Part shown: one piece after another, positions 25,685-32,910 of the stretch
Layout: each line of letters opens with the position of its first letter
Position numbering within the stretch: position 1 is the stretch's first letter
Source: a bacterium
GTDB taxonomy: Bacteria; Vulcanimicrobiota; Xenobia; Xenobiales; JADMJV01
Reading direction: 5' to 3'
Assembly (NCBI GenBank): GCA_018780265.1
Contig: JADMJV010000111.1
Span: 1-64,000 of the forward strand
Length of the DNA: 64,000 nucleotides
Translations under genes and position numbers: made by a program
The notes under the pieces: generated by a model
Told to the model about the DNA's origin: nothing
Seen by the model: only the letters and a program-made list of their open reading frames with translations
The model's database searches: none

Positions 25685-26766
25685 TAGTCCCAGTGCTGCC
25701 GGGCGCAGCGCTCCCAGCTGAATTGTTGGGCCTGGATGCGGCCCTTTTCACGCATTTCCTGGGCCAACTCGGGAGAGTCCAGCAATTGCCGACAAACCTG
25801 GACCAGTTGGTCGGGCTGATGAGGATCAAAATAAAGGGCGGCCGCGCCCGCTACCTCCGGCAAGGAAGCGGCATTGGAGGTGATCACAGGGGCGTCCATC
25901 TGCATGGCCTCCAGTACCGGCAAGCCAAACCCCTCATAGGTTGAAGGCACCACGACTGCGGCGGCCCCCTGGTAGAGGCTGACCAGGTCGGCGTCGGACA
26001 GACCCGAGCGGCGGTGCAGCCCCGGGTAGCTGGCCTGAGCTTCGGCCAGCGCCGGGAACTCCGAACAGACCATGACCAGATCGCACATCTCGGCCAACTC
26101 GGCATAAGCTTGCAGCAACACCTGCGCATTTTTGTGGGGGCGAGGATTGGTGACACAGAGCAGATAGGGTCTCTGGGGTCGCCAGCCCGCACCGCCGGCG
26201 CCGATGTGATGGCCGTCCAGGCCCCCGTAGACAAAGAAAGTAACTCGCCTCGGGTCAACCTGGAGGATTCGTTCCAGGTCCCGGCACGAATGCTGAGAAC
26301 CGGTCAGGATTCCCGTTGCCCTCCAACAGCACCAGCGGCCAACGGTGGCCAGGTAGGGGCGGTGCCAGGGCGAGCTGGGAAAGTGCCAGGGGATCAAGTC
26401 GTGCACTGTAATCAGCGACCGACAGAGGCAGAAGACAGGGGCTGCCAGCGAGGTAAAGTGGGCCAGGTCAAAGCGTTGTCGGAGAAAGAGTCGAGCAAAA
26501 TCAAGTTGTTCTTTCCAATGAAAGGGGGCCGCCCGCACCAAGGCCGTGTCCAGTTGGGGAAACTCTCGCTGCAGGTCGGCCCAGCGTTGAGGCTGGCGGG
26601 TGGCCACCACAATGTGGTGCTGGGGGCGATGCTGCAGGCCCCAGTGAATCAGGTTGTGGGCATAGCGCGCGATACCGTGGACGGAGTTGTTGTCCAGCAT
26701 GCGCCCATCAATGAGAATCTTCAAGGGCAGGGCCTTCCAGCCTCGGCCTGCGAATGCCTGGCTCAA
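25654..26766 (-). CDS. GT4-family glycosyltransferase
   Basis: A 370-aa GT-B glycosyltransferase. The N-terminal half starts with LKILIDGRMLDNNSVHGIARYAHNL, the usual first Rossmann strand and acceptor region; the C-terminal half has LLCVTNPRPHKNAQVLLQAYAEL (about 205) and the donor-binding STYEGFGLPVLEAMQMDAPVI (about 277), with the Glu pair ExxxxxxxE of GT4 enzymes. It probably builds a surface or storage polysaccharide; donor and acceptor are unknown. The first 13 residues before LKIL are not typical, so a later start (TTG at LKIL) is possible. It overlaps the 5' region of the DUF167 frame. Confidence 0.9.
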   Translation of the reverse strand: MSQAFAGRGWKALPLKILIDGRMLDNNSVHGIARYAHNLIHWGLQHRPQHHIVVATRQPQRWADLQREFPQLDTALVRAAPFHWKEQLDFARLFLRQRFDLAHFTSLAAPVFCLCRSLITVHDLIPWHFPSSPWHRPYLATVGRWCCWRATGILTGSQHSCRDLERILQVDPRRVTFFVYGGLDGHHIGAGGAGWRPQRPYLLCVTNPRPHKNAQVLLQAYAELAEMCDLVMVCSEFPALAEAQASYPGLHRRSGLSDADLVSLYQGAAAVVVPSTYEGFGLPVLEAMQMDAPVITSNAASLPEVAGAAALYFDPHQPDQLVQVCRQLLDSPELAQEMREKGRIQAQQFSWERCARQHWDYYESVAFASS

Positions 26767-26833
26767 ACCAGGAGGGAGCGCACAGGGAGCAGGGCGAAGA
26801 GGCGACGCTCACGCCAACAAGCGAGGAGCAGGT

Positions 26834-27139
26834 GTGGATTTCCTTGATCTGAAAGAGCAGCCAGATGGCTTCACCATAAGGATTCGGGTGATCCCCAAAG
26901 CGCACCGCAACGCGCTGGCCGGAGTGGAAAATGGAGCTCTGCTGGTGAGACTGGTGGCCCCTCCCGTCGAGGGCAAGGCCAATCAGGCTCTACTGGAGTA
27001 TCTCAGGTCGCGACTGGGTCTGCGCAAGCACCAGTTACAACTTTTAGGTGGACAAAAGTCCCGTCACAAATTGGTCAAGGTTCAGGGTGTAGAGCGAGCC
27101 GCGCTAGAGCGGTTGGCCGGCCCAGAGAGTGAGGAGTGA
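26834..27139 (+). CDS. DUF167 (YggU-like) protein
   Basis: A 101-aa member of the DUF167/YggU family. The GTG start has GAGGAG about 6 nt upstream; the longer upstream frame runs antisense to the glycosyltransferase and is rejected. Recognisable pattern: FTIRIRVIPKAHRNALAGVENGALLVRLVAPPVEGKANQALLEYL and GGQKSRHKLVKVQGV. The fold is known but the function is not. It is followed by the DUF6941-like gene 5 nt later, probably as one transcript. Confidence 0.85.
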   Translation: MDFLDLKEQPDGFTIRIRVIPKAHRNALAGVENGALLVRLVAPPVEGKANQALLEYLRSRLGLRKHQLQLLGGQKSRHKLVKVQGVERAALERLAGPESEE

Positions 27140-27144
27140 GAGGC

Positions 27145-27582
27145 ATGGATTTTCAAACCGGAGGAATGGCTTTTCTGGGCGGTGACGTGGGCGGCGGCAC
27201 AGGCGGCCCATCATTACAGTTCTCCGTACCCTGTCTGGAAGTAGTCGACACGGAGGGCAAGCCGCCAAGCTTCAACTATCTGTTTTATGAACTTCCTTTG
27301 CCCGAGTTTCCTTTCAAAGTGGATTTTTTTGTGGCCAACGGCTGGTGTAACGGCCAGGGCAAGTTTACTCAAAGCATGAGTATCCTGAAGCCGGACAAGA
27401 CCTCCATGGTCGACACTGGTGATCAACCTTTCGAATTAAAGGAGGCCGTGACGCCCTTTATGGCCGTCAACTTCTTCCAGGGCATCGTCTTTGAGAAACC
27501 CGGCACCTACTGGTTCCGGGTCAATCTGGGCGGTCGCAAAGTGCTGGAGTATCCTATGACGGTCCGCGAAGCCAAGAAATAA
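27145..27582 (+). CDS. DUF6941-like protein
   Basis: A 145-aa soluble protein whose layout (FNYLFYELPLPEFPF, FFVANGWCNGQGKF, SILKPD, VDTGDQPFELKEAV, MAVNFFQGIVFEKPGTYWF, VLEYPMTVRE) fits a small beta-sandwich family of unknown role, which I tentatively match to DUF6941. The ATG at 27145 has GAGGAG 8 nt upstream; the GTG at 27136 overlapping the previous stop is less likely. A G-rich N-terminus (GGDVGGGTGGPS) precedes the domain. Family members occur near accessory genes but no function is proven. Confidence 0.6.
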   Translation: MDFQTGGMAFLGGDVGGGTGGPSLQFSVPCLEVVDTEGKPPSFNYLFYELPLPEFPFKVDFFVANGWCNGQGKFTQSMSILKPDKTSMVDTGDQPFELKEAVTPFMAVNFFQGIVFEKPGTYWFRVNLGGRKVLEYPMTVREAKK

Positions 27583-27602
27583 GTCAAAGGCGCCCAGGCG
27601 CC
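27582..27602. repeat. Hairpin repeat, copy 1
   Basis: A 20-base sequence (GTCAAAGGCGCCCAGGCGCC) starting at 27583 recurs exactly at 27909-27928. Each copy contains two GGCGCC hexamers that can pair. This copy has no following T-run and sits just upstream of the small gene at 27627. Confidence 0.75.
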
Positions 27603-27626
27603 GAATAACAAGGAGAATACAGCATC

Positions 27627-27872
27627 ATGGCGATTGCCAAAGGTCACATTGTCACAACACGGTTTAACCAACAAGGAGATAATACAAATCTCGTGTTTAT
27701 TCACCTTAGCGATGACCCCTCAAAAGGTTGGGCTGTGAGTTTAGTTGGGAGTTCGTCAGACCTGTTGGTTTGGATGCTACAGAAGGCGGTAAAGGAGAAT
27801 ACTGTTGTCGAGATTCTTCCCCCAAGCGCAGACAATATTGCCAAAGAGTTTTCCTTTCTTTGGAATCCGTAG
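27627..27872 (+). CDS. Small AT-rich gene of unknown function
   Basis: An 81-aa protein (MAIAKGHIVTTRF...) with an AAGGAG element about 10-13 nt upstream of the ATG. It has a short hydrophobic stretch (WAVSLVGSSSDLLVWML, about 35-51) but no clear signal peptide or domain. Its base composition is visibly richer in A and T than the flanking genes, and it lies between two copies of a hairpin repeat, so it may be a transferred cassette. Function cannot be inferred. Confidence 0.55.
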   Translation: MAIAKGHIVTTRFNQQGDNTNLVFIHLSDDPSKGWAVSLVGSSSDLLVWMLQKAVKENTVVEILPPSADNIAKEFSFLWNP

Positions 27873-27908
27873 TTAGTTTGGCAAACGGACCAAAAAGTAG
27901 CGAAGTAG

Positions 27909-27937
27909 GTCAAAGGCGCCCAGGCGCCTTTTTCTTC
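27909..27937 (+). terminator. Intrinsic terminator, hairpin repeat copy 2
   Basis: AAAGGCGCC-CA-GGCGCCTTTTTC forms a GC-rich hairpin followed by T-rich sequence. It is the second copy of the 20-base repeat found at 27583-27602 and would end the transcript of the 27627 gene. Confidence 0.7.
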
Positions 27938-27941
27938 CCTT

Positions 27942-27975
27942 CCATGATCGCCAAACCTTTCTTTGGCGATCATGG
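27942..27975. repeat. Perfect 14-bp inverted repeat
   Basis: CCATGATCGCCAAA at 27942-27955 pairs perfectly with TTTGGCGATCATGG at 27962-27975 across a 6-nt loop. There is no T-run after it. It could be a palindromic intergenic element or the scar of an inserted element. Confidence 0.8.
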
Positions 27976-28057
27976 ATTCGAAACACAGTCCGTTGGGCGA
28001 CTCTTGCCCCCGGCCCTGACAACAGGACTTGCCGGGCCGCAAAGTGAATTCCGGGGA

Positions 28058-28626
28058 ATGGAGTTGAACCGAGAGCATCACTACACCTGGTCGGAGGTGC
28101 AGGCTTTCGACGACGAGCAACGTTGGGAGTTAATCGACGGGTGTCCCTACGCGACGCCGCTCTTCTGCCAAGTTTCAGCGGAACGCCTTGCAGGTTGTTG
28201 TGCGCGCCCTTGGACTTAAGGCTGTCTGAACACGATATGGTGCAGCCCGATCTGCTGGTGGTCTGTGACCCCGCCCAATTGAAACGCACTCACGTGGAGG
28301 GCGCCCCCCGTTTGGTGATCGAGATCCTGTCGAAATCGACGGGCCGCCACGACCGGGTGCGCAAACTAAACCTTTACGCCAAGTCCGGCGTGGCAGAATA
28401 CTGGATGGTGACGCCCCACCCGCCCCTCATCGAAGTCTTGAAAAACGTGGACGGTAGCTTTATGTTCGTTGGCACTTTCACTGAAAAACACGTGCTGCGC
28501 AGCGCCGTTTTTCCGCAATTGGCCCTGGATCTGAGCAAAGTATTTGCCGACCTGCCCCCTCAACCCCCCATTGAGGAAGTAACGGAAGCAACTCCCGAGT
28601 ACCTGGCCAGCCTTACCGCCTCCTAA
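28058..28626 (+). pseudogene. Uma2-family (DUF820) nuclease-like gene, broken
   Basis: The ATG at 28058 starts a typical Uma2 N-terminus (HHYTWSEVQAFDDEQRWELIDG). Near 28145-28170 the frame breaks: a piece like FQRNALQVVVRAL is in another frame, and from about 28195 a third frame carries the rest of the family (LCAPLDLRLSEHDMVQPDLLVVCD, GAPRLVIEILSKSTGRHDRVRKL, YAKSGVAEYWMV) to the stop. The restriction-nuclease-like catalytic Asp and ExK residues are in the intact part. The gene seems to have lost some 20-30 codons and its frame. A shorter product from an internal start is possible but would lack the N-terminus. Confidence 0.75.
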
Positions 28627-28995
28627 TGGTTGGGCTCACCCGCCTTTGATCTGGCCGCAGGAGGGTATTTCCATCGAAGCAGAGAGGGCCATGCAGGCGG
28701 CCGACGATTGGATGGTCGGGGGCACTGGTGAAGTGCAGGGCGCATCAACGACCGTGGATGCCATCCATGCGGAACTATCCAGGACTCTGGACGGCGCCGA
28801 CCCATTCTGGACCTTCTGGCTGCCCTTCTACCGTCAGAGGAAGGGCTCAAAGTGATCCATTACAACAACCAGGCCCGCAAAACGAGCCTGTGCTCTTGGA
28901 CAAGAACTGTCGTACACCAGGGAGCGCCTGGCTGAAGTCTGAGTCTCCTTTGTAGTTGCCTCCACCCGACTCCGGCTCTGTGGACCTCCTTGCTC
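28627..28995. other. Gap with one weak short ORF
   Basis: The only candidate is an ORF from ATG 28691 to 28855 (54 aa, MQAADDWMVGG..., acidic then FWTFWLPFYRQRKG) with GAGAGG just upstream. It matches nothing I recognise and could be the tail of a decayed gene. No other supported feature before the vapB promoter. Confidence 0.3.
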
Positions 28996-29024
28996 TTGAC
29001 CCCGGATCCGTGACTCACTAAACT
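28996..29024 (+). promoter_or_regulatory. Sigma-70-type promoter of the toxin-antitoxin pair
   Basis: TTGACC (28996-29001), a 17-nt spacer and TAAACT (29019-29024) match a vegetative promoter. The ribosome-binding site AAAGGAG (29031-29037) and ATG (29045) follow immediately, giving a very short leader, as expected for an autoregulated antitoxin gene. Confidence 0.7.
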
Positions 29025-29044
29025 GATGCAAAAGGAGTCACTGC

Positions 29045-29314
29045 ATGAGTCGACCTCTGAAGCAATTGACCATTCGAAATTTTGAGCCAGAACTAATCGA
29101 GGCCTTGGAAAAGTTGGCCCAGCAACAGAGTCTCTCCCTCAACCAGGCGGCCCTGCTGCTGATGAGGCGCGGCGCCGGAACCGGCAAGCGAGGCCGGCCC
29201 AAGATTGGTGGTGCCCTGGACCGATTCATCGGAACCATGACATCGCTAGAAGAACGAGAATTTCTACAAGCGACCGAAGGGTGCCGCCAAATCGACCCGG
29301 AGTTTTGGCGATGA
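29045..29314 (+). CDS. Antitoxin, VapB-like
   Basis: An 89-aa putative antitoxin. Residues about 5-45 (KQLTIRNFEPELIEALEKLAQQQSLSLNQAALLLMRRGAG) have the strand-helix-helix pattern of a ribbon-helix-helix DNA-binding domain; the charged tail (SLEEREFLQATEG...IDPEFW) is typical of the toxin-wrapping segment. The stop codon overlaps the toxin ATG (ATGA), the standard layout for coupled TA genes. It probably represses its own promoter at 28996. Confidence 0.82.
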   Translation: MSRPLKQLTIRNFEPELIEALEKLAQQQSLSLNQAALLLMRRGAGTGKRGRPKIGGALDRFIGTMTSLEEREFLQATEGCRQIDPEFWR

Positions 29315-29706
29315 AGGTCCTGCTGGACACCAATGCCTATGTGGCCTTTCGCCGGGGACACGAGCGCGTCGTCGAGCTGGTTCGTCAAGCCGAGGGGGTG
29401 GTGATGTCCACCGTGGTCGTAGGTGAACTTCTTTACGGATTTCGACATGGCACTCGCTACCCAGAGAACTTCCAGGTGCTGCAGGACTTTTTAGATTCAT
29501 CCGAGGTGATCCAAATCGATGTGACCTGGTCCACGGCCGAACGCTTTGGGCTGCTGTCCAGCGGCCTGCGTCGCAAAGGGAAACCCATTCCAACCAACGA
29601 CGTGTGGATTGGAGCCCATGTTTTCGAATCGAACTCGGAGCTGATGACTTTTGATCGACACTTTGCAGAAATCGATAACCTTCCGTTGCTTATGCTGGAA
29701 AGTTGA
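29311..29706 (+). CDS. PIN-domain ribonuclease toxin, VapC-like
   Basis: A 131-aa PIN-domain protein. Acidic catalytic residues: Asp6 in VLLDTNAYVAF, Glu39 in STVVVGELLYGF, and the Asp residues in IPTNDVWIGAHV (about 97) and LMTFDRHF (about 115). This is the VapC-type layout; such toxins cut tRNA or rRNA. The ATG at 29311 overlaps the antitoxin stop. The two genes form a complete TA module and appear intact. Confidence 0.9.
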   Translation: MKVLLDTNAYVAFRRGHERVVELVRQAEGVVMSTVVVGELLYGFRHGTRYPENFQVLQDFLDSSEVIQIDVTWSTAERFGLLSSGLRRKGKPIPTNDVWIGAHVFESNSELMTFDRHFAEIDNLPLLMLES

Positions 29707-29792
29707 CCCATCTCCGGGTCGTCAGGTGAATGCAGGTTCCCACCCGTGCCTGTGCGAAGCGGCAGCCCTATCGCACGAAGGGAATTCTTGTC

Positions 29793-30992
29793 TTGGATCG
29801 CAAGCCTATCTTTCTACTCATGTCCAGCTTCTTCAAGGGTGGCACCCTCATTGAAGAATGCAAAGAACTGGGAATCCACACCATCTTATTGACGGTGGAA
29901 TCCCTCAAGGACAAGGCCTGGCCCTGGCACGCCATCGATGAGAAATTCTTCCTGCCCACCGGTTTTGAGCAACCCGGCATCACCAATGCCGTTAGCTTCC
30001 TGGCCCGCACCCGAGAGATCGACCGCATCATTCCGCTCGACGATTTTGACGTGGAAGTGGCTGCCTCGCTGCGCGAACATCTGCGCAGTCCCGGGATGGG
30101 CGACACCACCGCGCGCTTTTTCCGCGACAAGCTGGCCATGCGGGTGCAGGCTCAGGAACAGGGCGTTCCCGTACCCGAATTCGTGCATGTGCTCAACTAC
30201 AACGCCATCAACGAATACCTCGGCCGAGTTCCCGCCCCGTGGGTGCTCAAACCCCGTTCTCAGGCCGGTTCTATCGGGATTAAGAAATGCGACACGGCCG
30301 AGGCCGTGTGGGAACATATCAACCGACTGGGTGACGAACAGTCCGAGCACCTGATTGAAAAATATGTGCCCGGCGATGTCTTTCACGTGGATTCGGTGGT
30401 CTACGACAATCAAGTTCTTTTTGCCCTGTCCTCCCGCTACCACACGCCACCTTTTGACGTTTGGAACACGGGCGGCGTCTTTGCTACTCAAACCGTCGAT
30501 CCCAAGCATCCGGCCTATGCGGGGCTGCTGGAGATCAACAAAGAGGTGATCAAGGCCATGCGCCTGGTGCGTGGCGTCACCCACGCCGAGTTCATCCGCT
30601 CCCACGATGGCCAGATCTACTTCTTGGAAATGGCGGCTCGTGTGGGCGGCGCGCATATTGATCGACTGGTCGAGGCCGCCTCGGGCATCAATCCCTGGCG
30701 CGAATGGCCGCGGCTGGAACTGGCCTATCTGCAGCAAAAGAAATACAAGCTGCCCAAGGTCAAAAAGCAGCAAGCCGGCCTGGTCATCTGCCTGTCCCGC
30801 CACGAACATCCCGATCTGTCCGCCTACACGGCCTCGGAAGTGGTCTGGAAACTGGCCGAAGAACACCACGCGGCCGTCATCGTGTCCTCGCCCAAAAGCG
30901 CCAAGGTCGACGAACTTCTCGACGAGTACTCTCGCCGCCTGACCCAGGACGTGCTGGCTGTGGCCCCACCCACCGAATCTGCCGTTCATTAA
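29793..30992 (+). CDS. ATP-grasp ligase of unknown substrate
   Basis: A 399-aa ATP-grasp enzyme. The N-terminal pre-ATP-grasp fold begins with RKPIFLLMSSFFKGGTLIEECKELG; the ATP-grasp core has WVLKPRSQAGSIGIKKC (about 171, nucleotide lysine and glycine loop), the EKYVPGDVFHVDSVVYD strand, and the metal-binding FLEMAARVGGAHIDRLVEAASG (about 276, E and N/R set). Such enzymes join a carboxylate to an amine; the substrate is not evident. The TTG at 29793 has GAAGGGA upstream and gives a family-like start; an ATG at 29730 is possible. It follows vapC by about 85 nt. Confidence 0.85.
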   Translation: MDRKPIFLLMSSFFKGGTLIEECKELGIHTILLTVESLKDKAWPWHAIDEKFFLPTGFEQPGITNAVSFLARTREIDRIIPLDDFDVEVAASLREHLRSPGMGDTTARFFRDKLAMRVQAQEQGVPVPEFVHVLNYNAINEYLGRVPAPWVLKPRSQAGSIGIKKCDTAEAVWEHINRLGDEQSEHLIEKYVPGDVFHVDSVVYDNQVLFALSSRYHTPPFDVWNTGGVFATQTVDPKHPAYAGLLEINKEVIKAMRLVRGVTHAEFIRSHDGQIYFLEMAARVGGAHIDRLVEAASGINPWREWPRLELAYLQQKKYKLPKVKKQQAGLVICLSRHEHPDLSAYTASEVVWKLAEEHHAAVIVSSPKSAKVDELLDEYSRRLTQDVLAVAPPTESAVH

Positions 30993-31003
30993 GGCGTCGG
31001 TTC

Positions 31004-32182
31004 TTACAGCGAGCGAAGCACTTCCGGTCCGTCCTGCCAGGGCACAACCGCAACGTTTCCCTCTCGGTAGGCTCGTGGGGTCTGGCAAAAGCAATACTGG
31101 GGAACCTGGGGATAGTCGCTAGCGAAAGCTCGGAGGCCAGCAAAGTCGGATGCGTCTGGTCGATCGCTGGATTTGACCTCGATGGCAGCCAGGGGTTTGT
31201 GAAAAGTGCGACTCAGAACAAAGTCGACTTCCTGCCCATGGTGAGTCTTCCAGTAGCAGAATTTGAGACCGAGCTCCAAATAGTCACTGGTTCGGACCAT
31301 CTCCTGCAAAATCCAGGTCTCAAACAGTCGACCATAGCGATAGGAACCTTTTTTAAGCTCGCCGCCCAGATCACCGGTCAGGGCATTGATCACGCCGCAA
31401 TCGTAGAAGTAAAATTTGGGTTGCTGCAAGAGTTGCTTGCTTACGGATGCAGACCAGCCATCGACCCGGGTCGCCAGCATGGTGTCCACCAGAATTTCAA
31501 AATACTCCTGAGCGGTTTTGGTCGAAACTCGGCAGGTCCTGGCGATGCGGGTGAAGTTGATGGGCTCTCCGTTCATCTGAGCCGCCAGTTCGAGGAATCG
31601 AGAAAACACATCGACTCGCCGAACCACCGCTTCCTGGATGATTTCTTCTTTCAAGTAGGTTTCCACGTAGGCGTTCAGGAGGGCTGTCTGCCTGCCTTGC
31701 GCCTTCCATAAAACCGGTAGAGTCCCAAAGGTCAGGGCCCGCCCCAGATCGAGGGCAATCTCCAGCTGAGATAAAGGGTGCAGGTGCAATCGGCGAGCCC
31801 GACCGGCCAGCATGTTTACCTGCTGTCGCTTCAACTTGCGTGCGCTTGAACCAGTCAGCAAGAAAGACGTTCGCTCTGGAAATTCCTCAATGCACCAATG
31901 GACTTCGTCGAGTAGAAGAGGGACTTTCTGTACCTCATCGATCAGAACGACCAGACTCTCGGCGCGCTCCAGTTCTCGTTGGATCTCAGCTCGAATCCGC
32001 CAGGGCTCGTGGAGATATCGAAGATACTCGTCCGACTTCAGGAGGTCGATGACCAGCGACCGTCTGGCCTTTTTTAGATAGGCTTTGGAAAGCACGCTCT
32101 TGCCTGTGCCTCTGGGTCCGAACAAAAAAGCGGATTGCGAGAAGCCGAGAGTTGCTTCAAGGTCCAGAAATCGTGGGATCAT
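31004..32182 (-). CDS. AAA ATPase with DUF4143 domain
   Basis: A 392-aa ATPase of the DUF4143 type. Walker A GPRGTGKS (about 22-29), Walker B VVLIDEVQKVP (about 78), sensor-like LLTGSSARKL (about 107), then the C-terminal DUF4143 region with CYWKTHHGQEVDFVLSR and PLAAIEVKSSDR, a restriction-nuclease-like motif (D and ExK). The ATG at 32182 is preferred over a TTG three codons earlier. Members are common in mobile or accessory regions and some are thought to act in conflict systems, but the role is unproven. It is AT-richer than its neighbours and may be acquired. Confidence 0.85.
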   Translation of the reverse strand: MIPRFLDLEATLGFSQSAFLFGPRGTGKSVLSKAYLKKARRSLVIDLLKSDEYLRYLHEPWRIRAEIQRELERAESLVVLIDEVQKVPLLLDEVHWCIEEFPERTSFLLTGSSARKLKRQQVNMLAGRARRLHLHPLSQLEIALDLGRALTFGTLPVLWKAQGRQTALLNAYVETYLKEEIIQEAVVRRVDVFSRFLELAAQMNGEPINFTRIARTCRVSTKTAQEYFEILVDTMLATRVDGWSASVSKQLLQQPKFYFYDCGVINALTGDLGGELKKGSYRYGRLFETWILQEMVRTSDYLELGLKFCYWKTHHGQEVDFVLSRTFHKPLAAIEVKSSDRPDASDFAGLRAFASDYPQVPQYCFCQTPRAYREGNVAVVPWQDGPEVLRSL

Positions 32183-32184
32183 AC

Positions 32185-32220
32185 TCCACAATTATACGCT
32201 TTTTGTGGATCGGCCAGCAA
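32185..32220 (-). promoter_or_regulatory. Promoter and dyad upstream of the DUF4143 gene
   Basis: On the minus strand a perfect TATAAT (32191-32196) lies 8 nt upstream of the ATG, with TTGCTG 18 nt before it (32215-32220). A 7-bp dyad TCCACAA-N11-TTGTGGA (32185-32209) brackets the -10 box, making it a candidate operator. The short leader suggests nearly leaderless or very short 5' UTR translation. Confidence 0.6.
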
Positions 32221-32233
32221 GCAATAGACAGCG

Positions 32234-32416
32234 CTAGCCGCCCAGAGGGATTTTCCCCAGGTAAAAAGCCACTCCCAGCCCCCCGGTGACAACCCCGGCG
32301 ACAATGCCGGCCAGAATCAGGATGGGCTTGTGCTTGATGACACCAATCAGGCTGATCATGATTACGTCTGCCACCCCCAGGCCCATAAGCAGCAGACCGA
32401 GCATGTGTTTGTCCAT
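32234..32416 (-). CDS. Small two-TM membrane protein
   Basis: A 60-aa hydrophobic protein: two predicted transmembrane segments (about 5-24 and 31-52) joined by a short basic loop (KHKP). It begins MDKHMLGLLLMGLGVADV. No family recognised. The reading frame, hydrophobic pattern and ATG argue that it is real; it lies just downstream of the deaminase gene (14-nt gap) on the same strand. Confidence 0.6.
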   Translation of the reverse strand: MDKHMLGLLLMGLGVADVIMISLIGVIKHKPILILAGIVAGVVTGGLGVAFYLGKIPLGG

Positions 32417-32430
32417 GACGACATGATTCG

Positions 32431-32871
32431 TTAGTCGCCGATATCCTCATTCCATAGTTCCGGCTGCGCGGAGATAAAATCGGTCATCAACTGAAAGCAC
32501 TCGGGGTCGTCGACTACGGTCAAGGTCACTCCGCGCTCGCGCAGATAAGCTTCGGGCCCCTGAAAGGTGCGGTTTTCGCCGATCACGATGCGGGGGATGC
32601 CGTAGAGCAGGGCTGTGCCGCTGCACATATCACAGGGCGACAGGGTGGTATACAGCGTCGAGCGCCGGTAGTCGGCGGCCCGCAGGCGGCCGGCCCGTTC
32701 CAGTGCATCCATCTCGGCATGCAGGATGGCGCTGCCCTGTTGCACCCGCCGATTGTGACCGCGGGCCACAATGTGCCCATCGATGACCAGCACTGATCCG
32801 ATGGGAATGCCGCCTTCGGCCAGGCCGGCCCGGGCTTCTTCCAGGGCCGCCGTTAAAAAAGGGTCTCGCAT
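32431..32871 (-). CDS. Cytosine deaminase, yeast FCY1-like
   Basis: A 146-aa zinc-dependent deaminase. The active site is HAEMDAL (about 51, His and Glu) with SPCDMCSG (about 78, two Cys). Beyond the common deaminase core, GIPRIVIGENRTF, YLRERGV and the ending PELWNEDIG closely follow the pattern of fungal cytosine deaminase FCY1 rather than of CodA, guanine deaminase or TadA. It would convert cytosine to uracil in pyrimidine salvage. The long upstream open frame is antisense to the next gene. It is divergent from the nucleotidyltransferases with a 39-nt gap. Confidence 0.9.
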   Translation of the reverse strand: MRDPFLTAALEEARAGLAEGGIPIGSVLVIDGHIVARGHNRRVQQGSAILHAEMDALERAGRLRAADYRRSTLYTTLSPCDMCSGTALLYGIPRIVIGENRTFQGPEAYLRERGVTLTVVDDPECFQLMTDFISAQPELWNEDIGD

Positions 32872-32910
32872 GGCAGGGGCCTTCCTGACCGGCCTGCGAA
32901 ATGCCTGGCC

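Noticed and set aside
27582..27975. CRISPR array
   Set aside because: Only two copies of a 20-base hairpin separated by a gene, plus one palindrome; no regular repeat-spacer pattern or cas gene.
27728..28219. A single 163-codon gene spanning the terminator and palindrome
   Set aside because: The frame runs through a terminator hairpin and an inverted repeat and only its last part is Uma2-like; it is an accidental open frame fused to the broken gene.
29886..31094. Minus-strand ORF of 402 codons opposite the ATP-grasp gene
   Set aside because: Shadow of a gene with clear ATP-grasp motifs; no own domain or ribosome-binding site.
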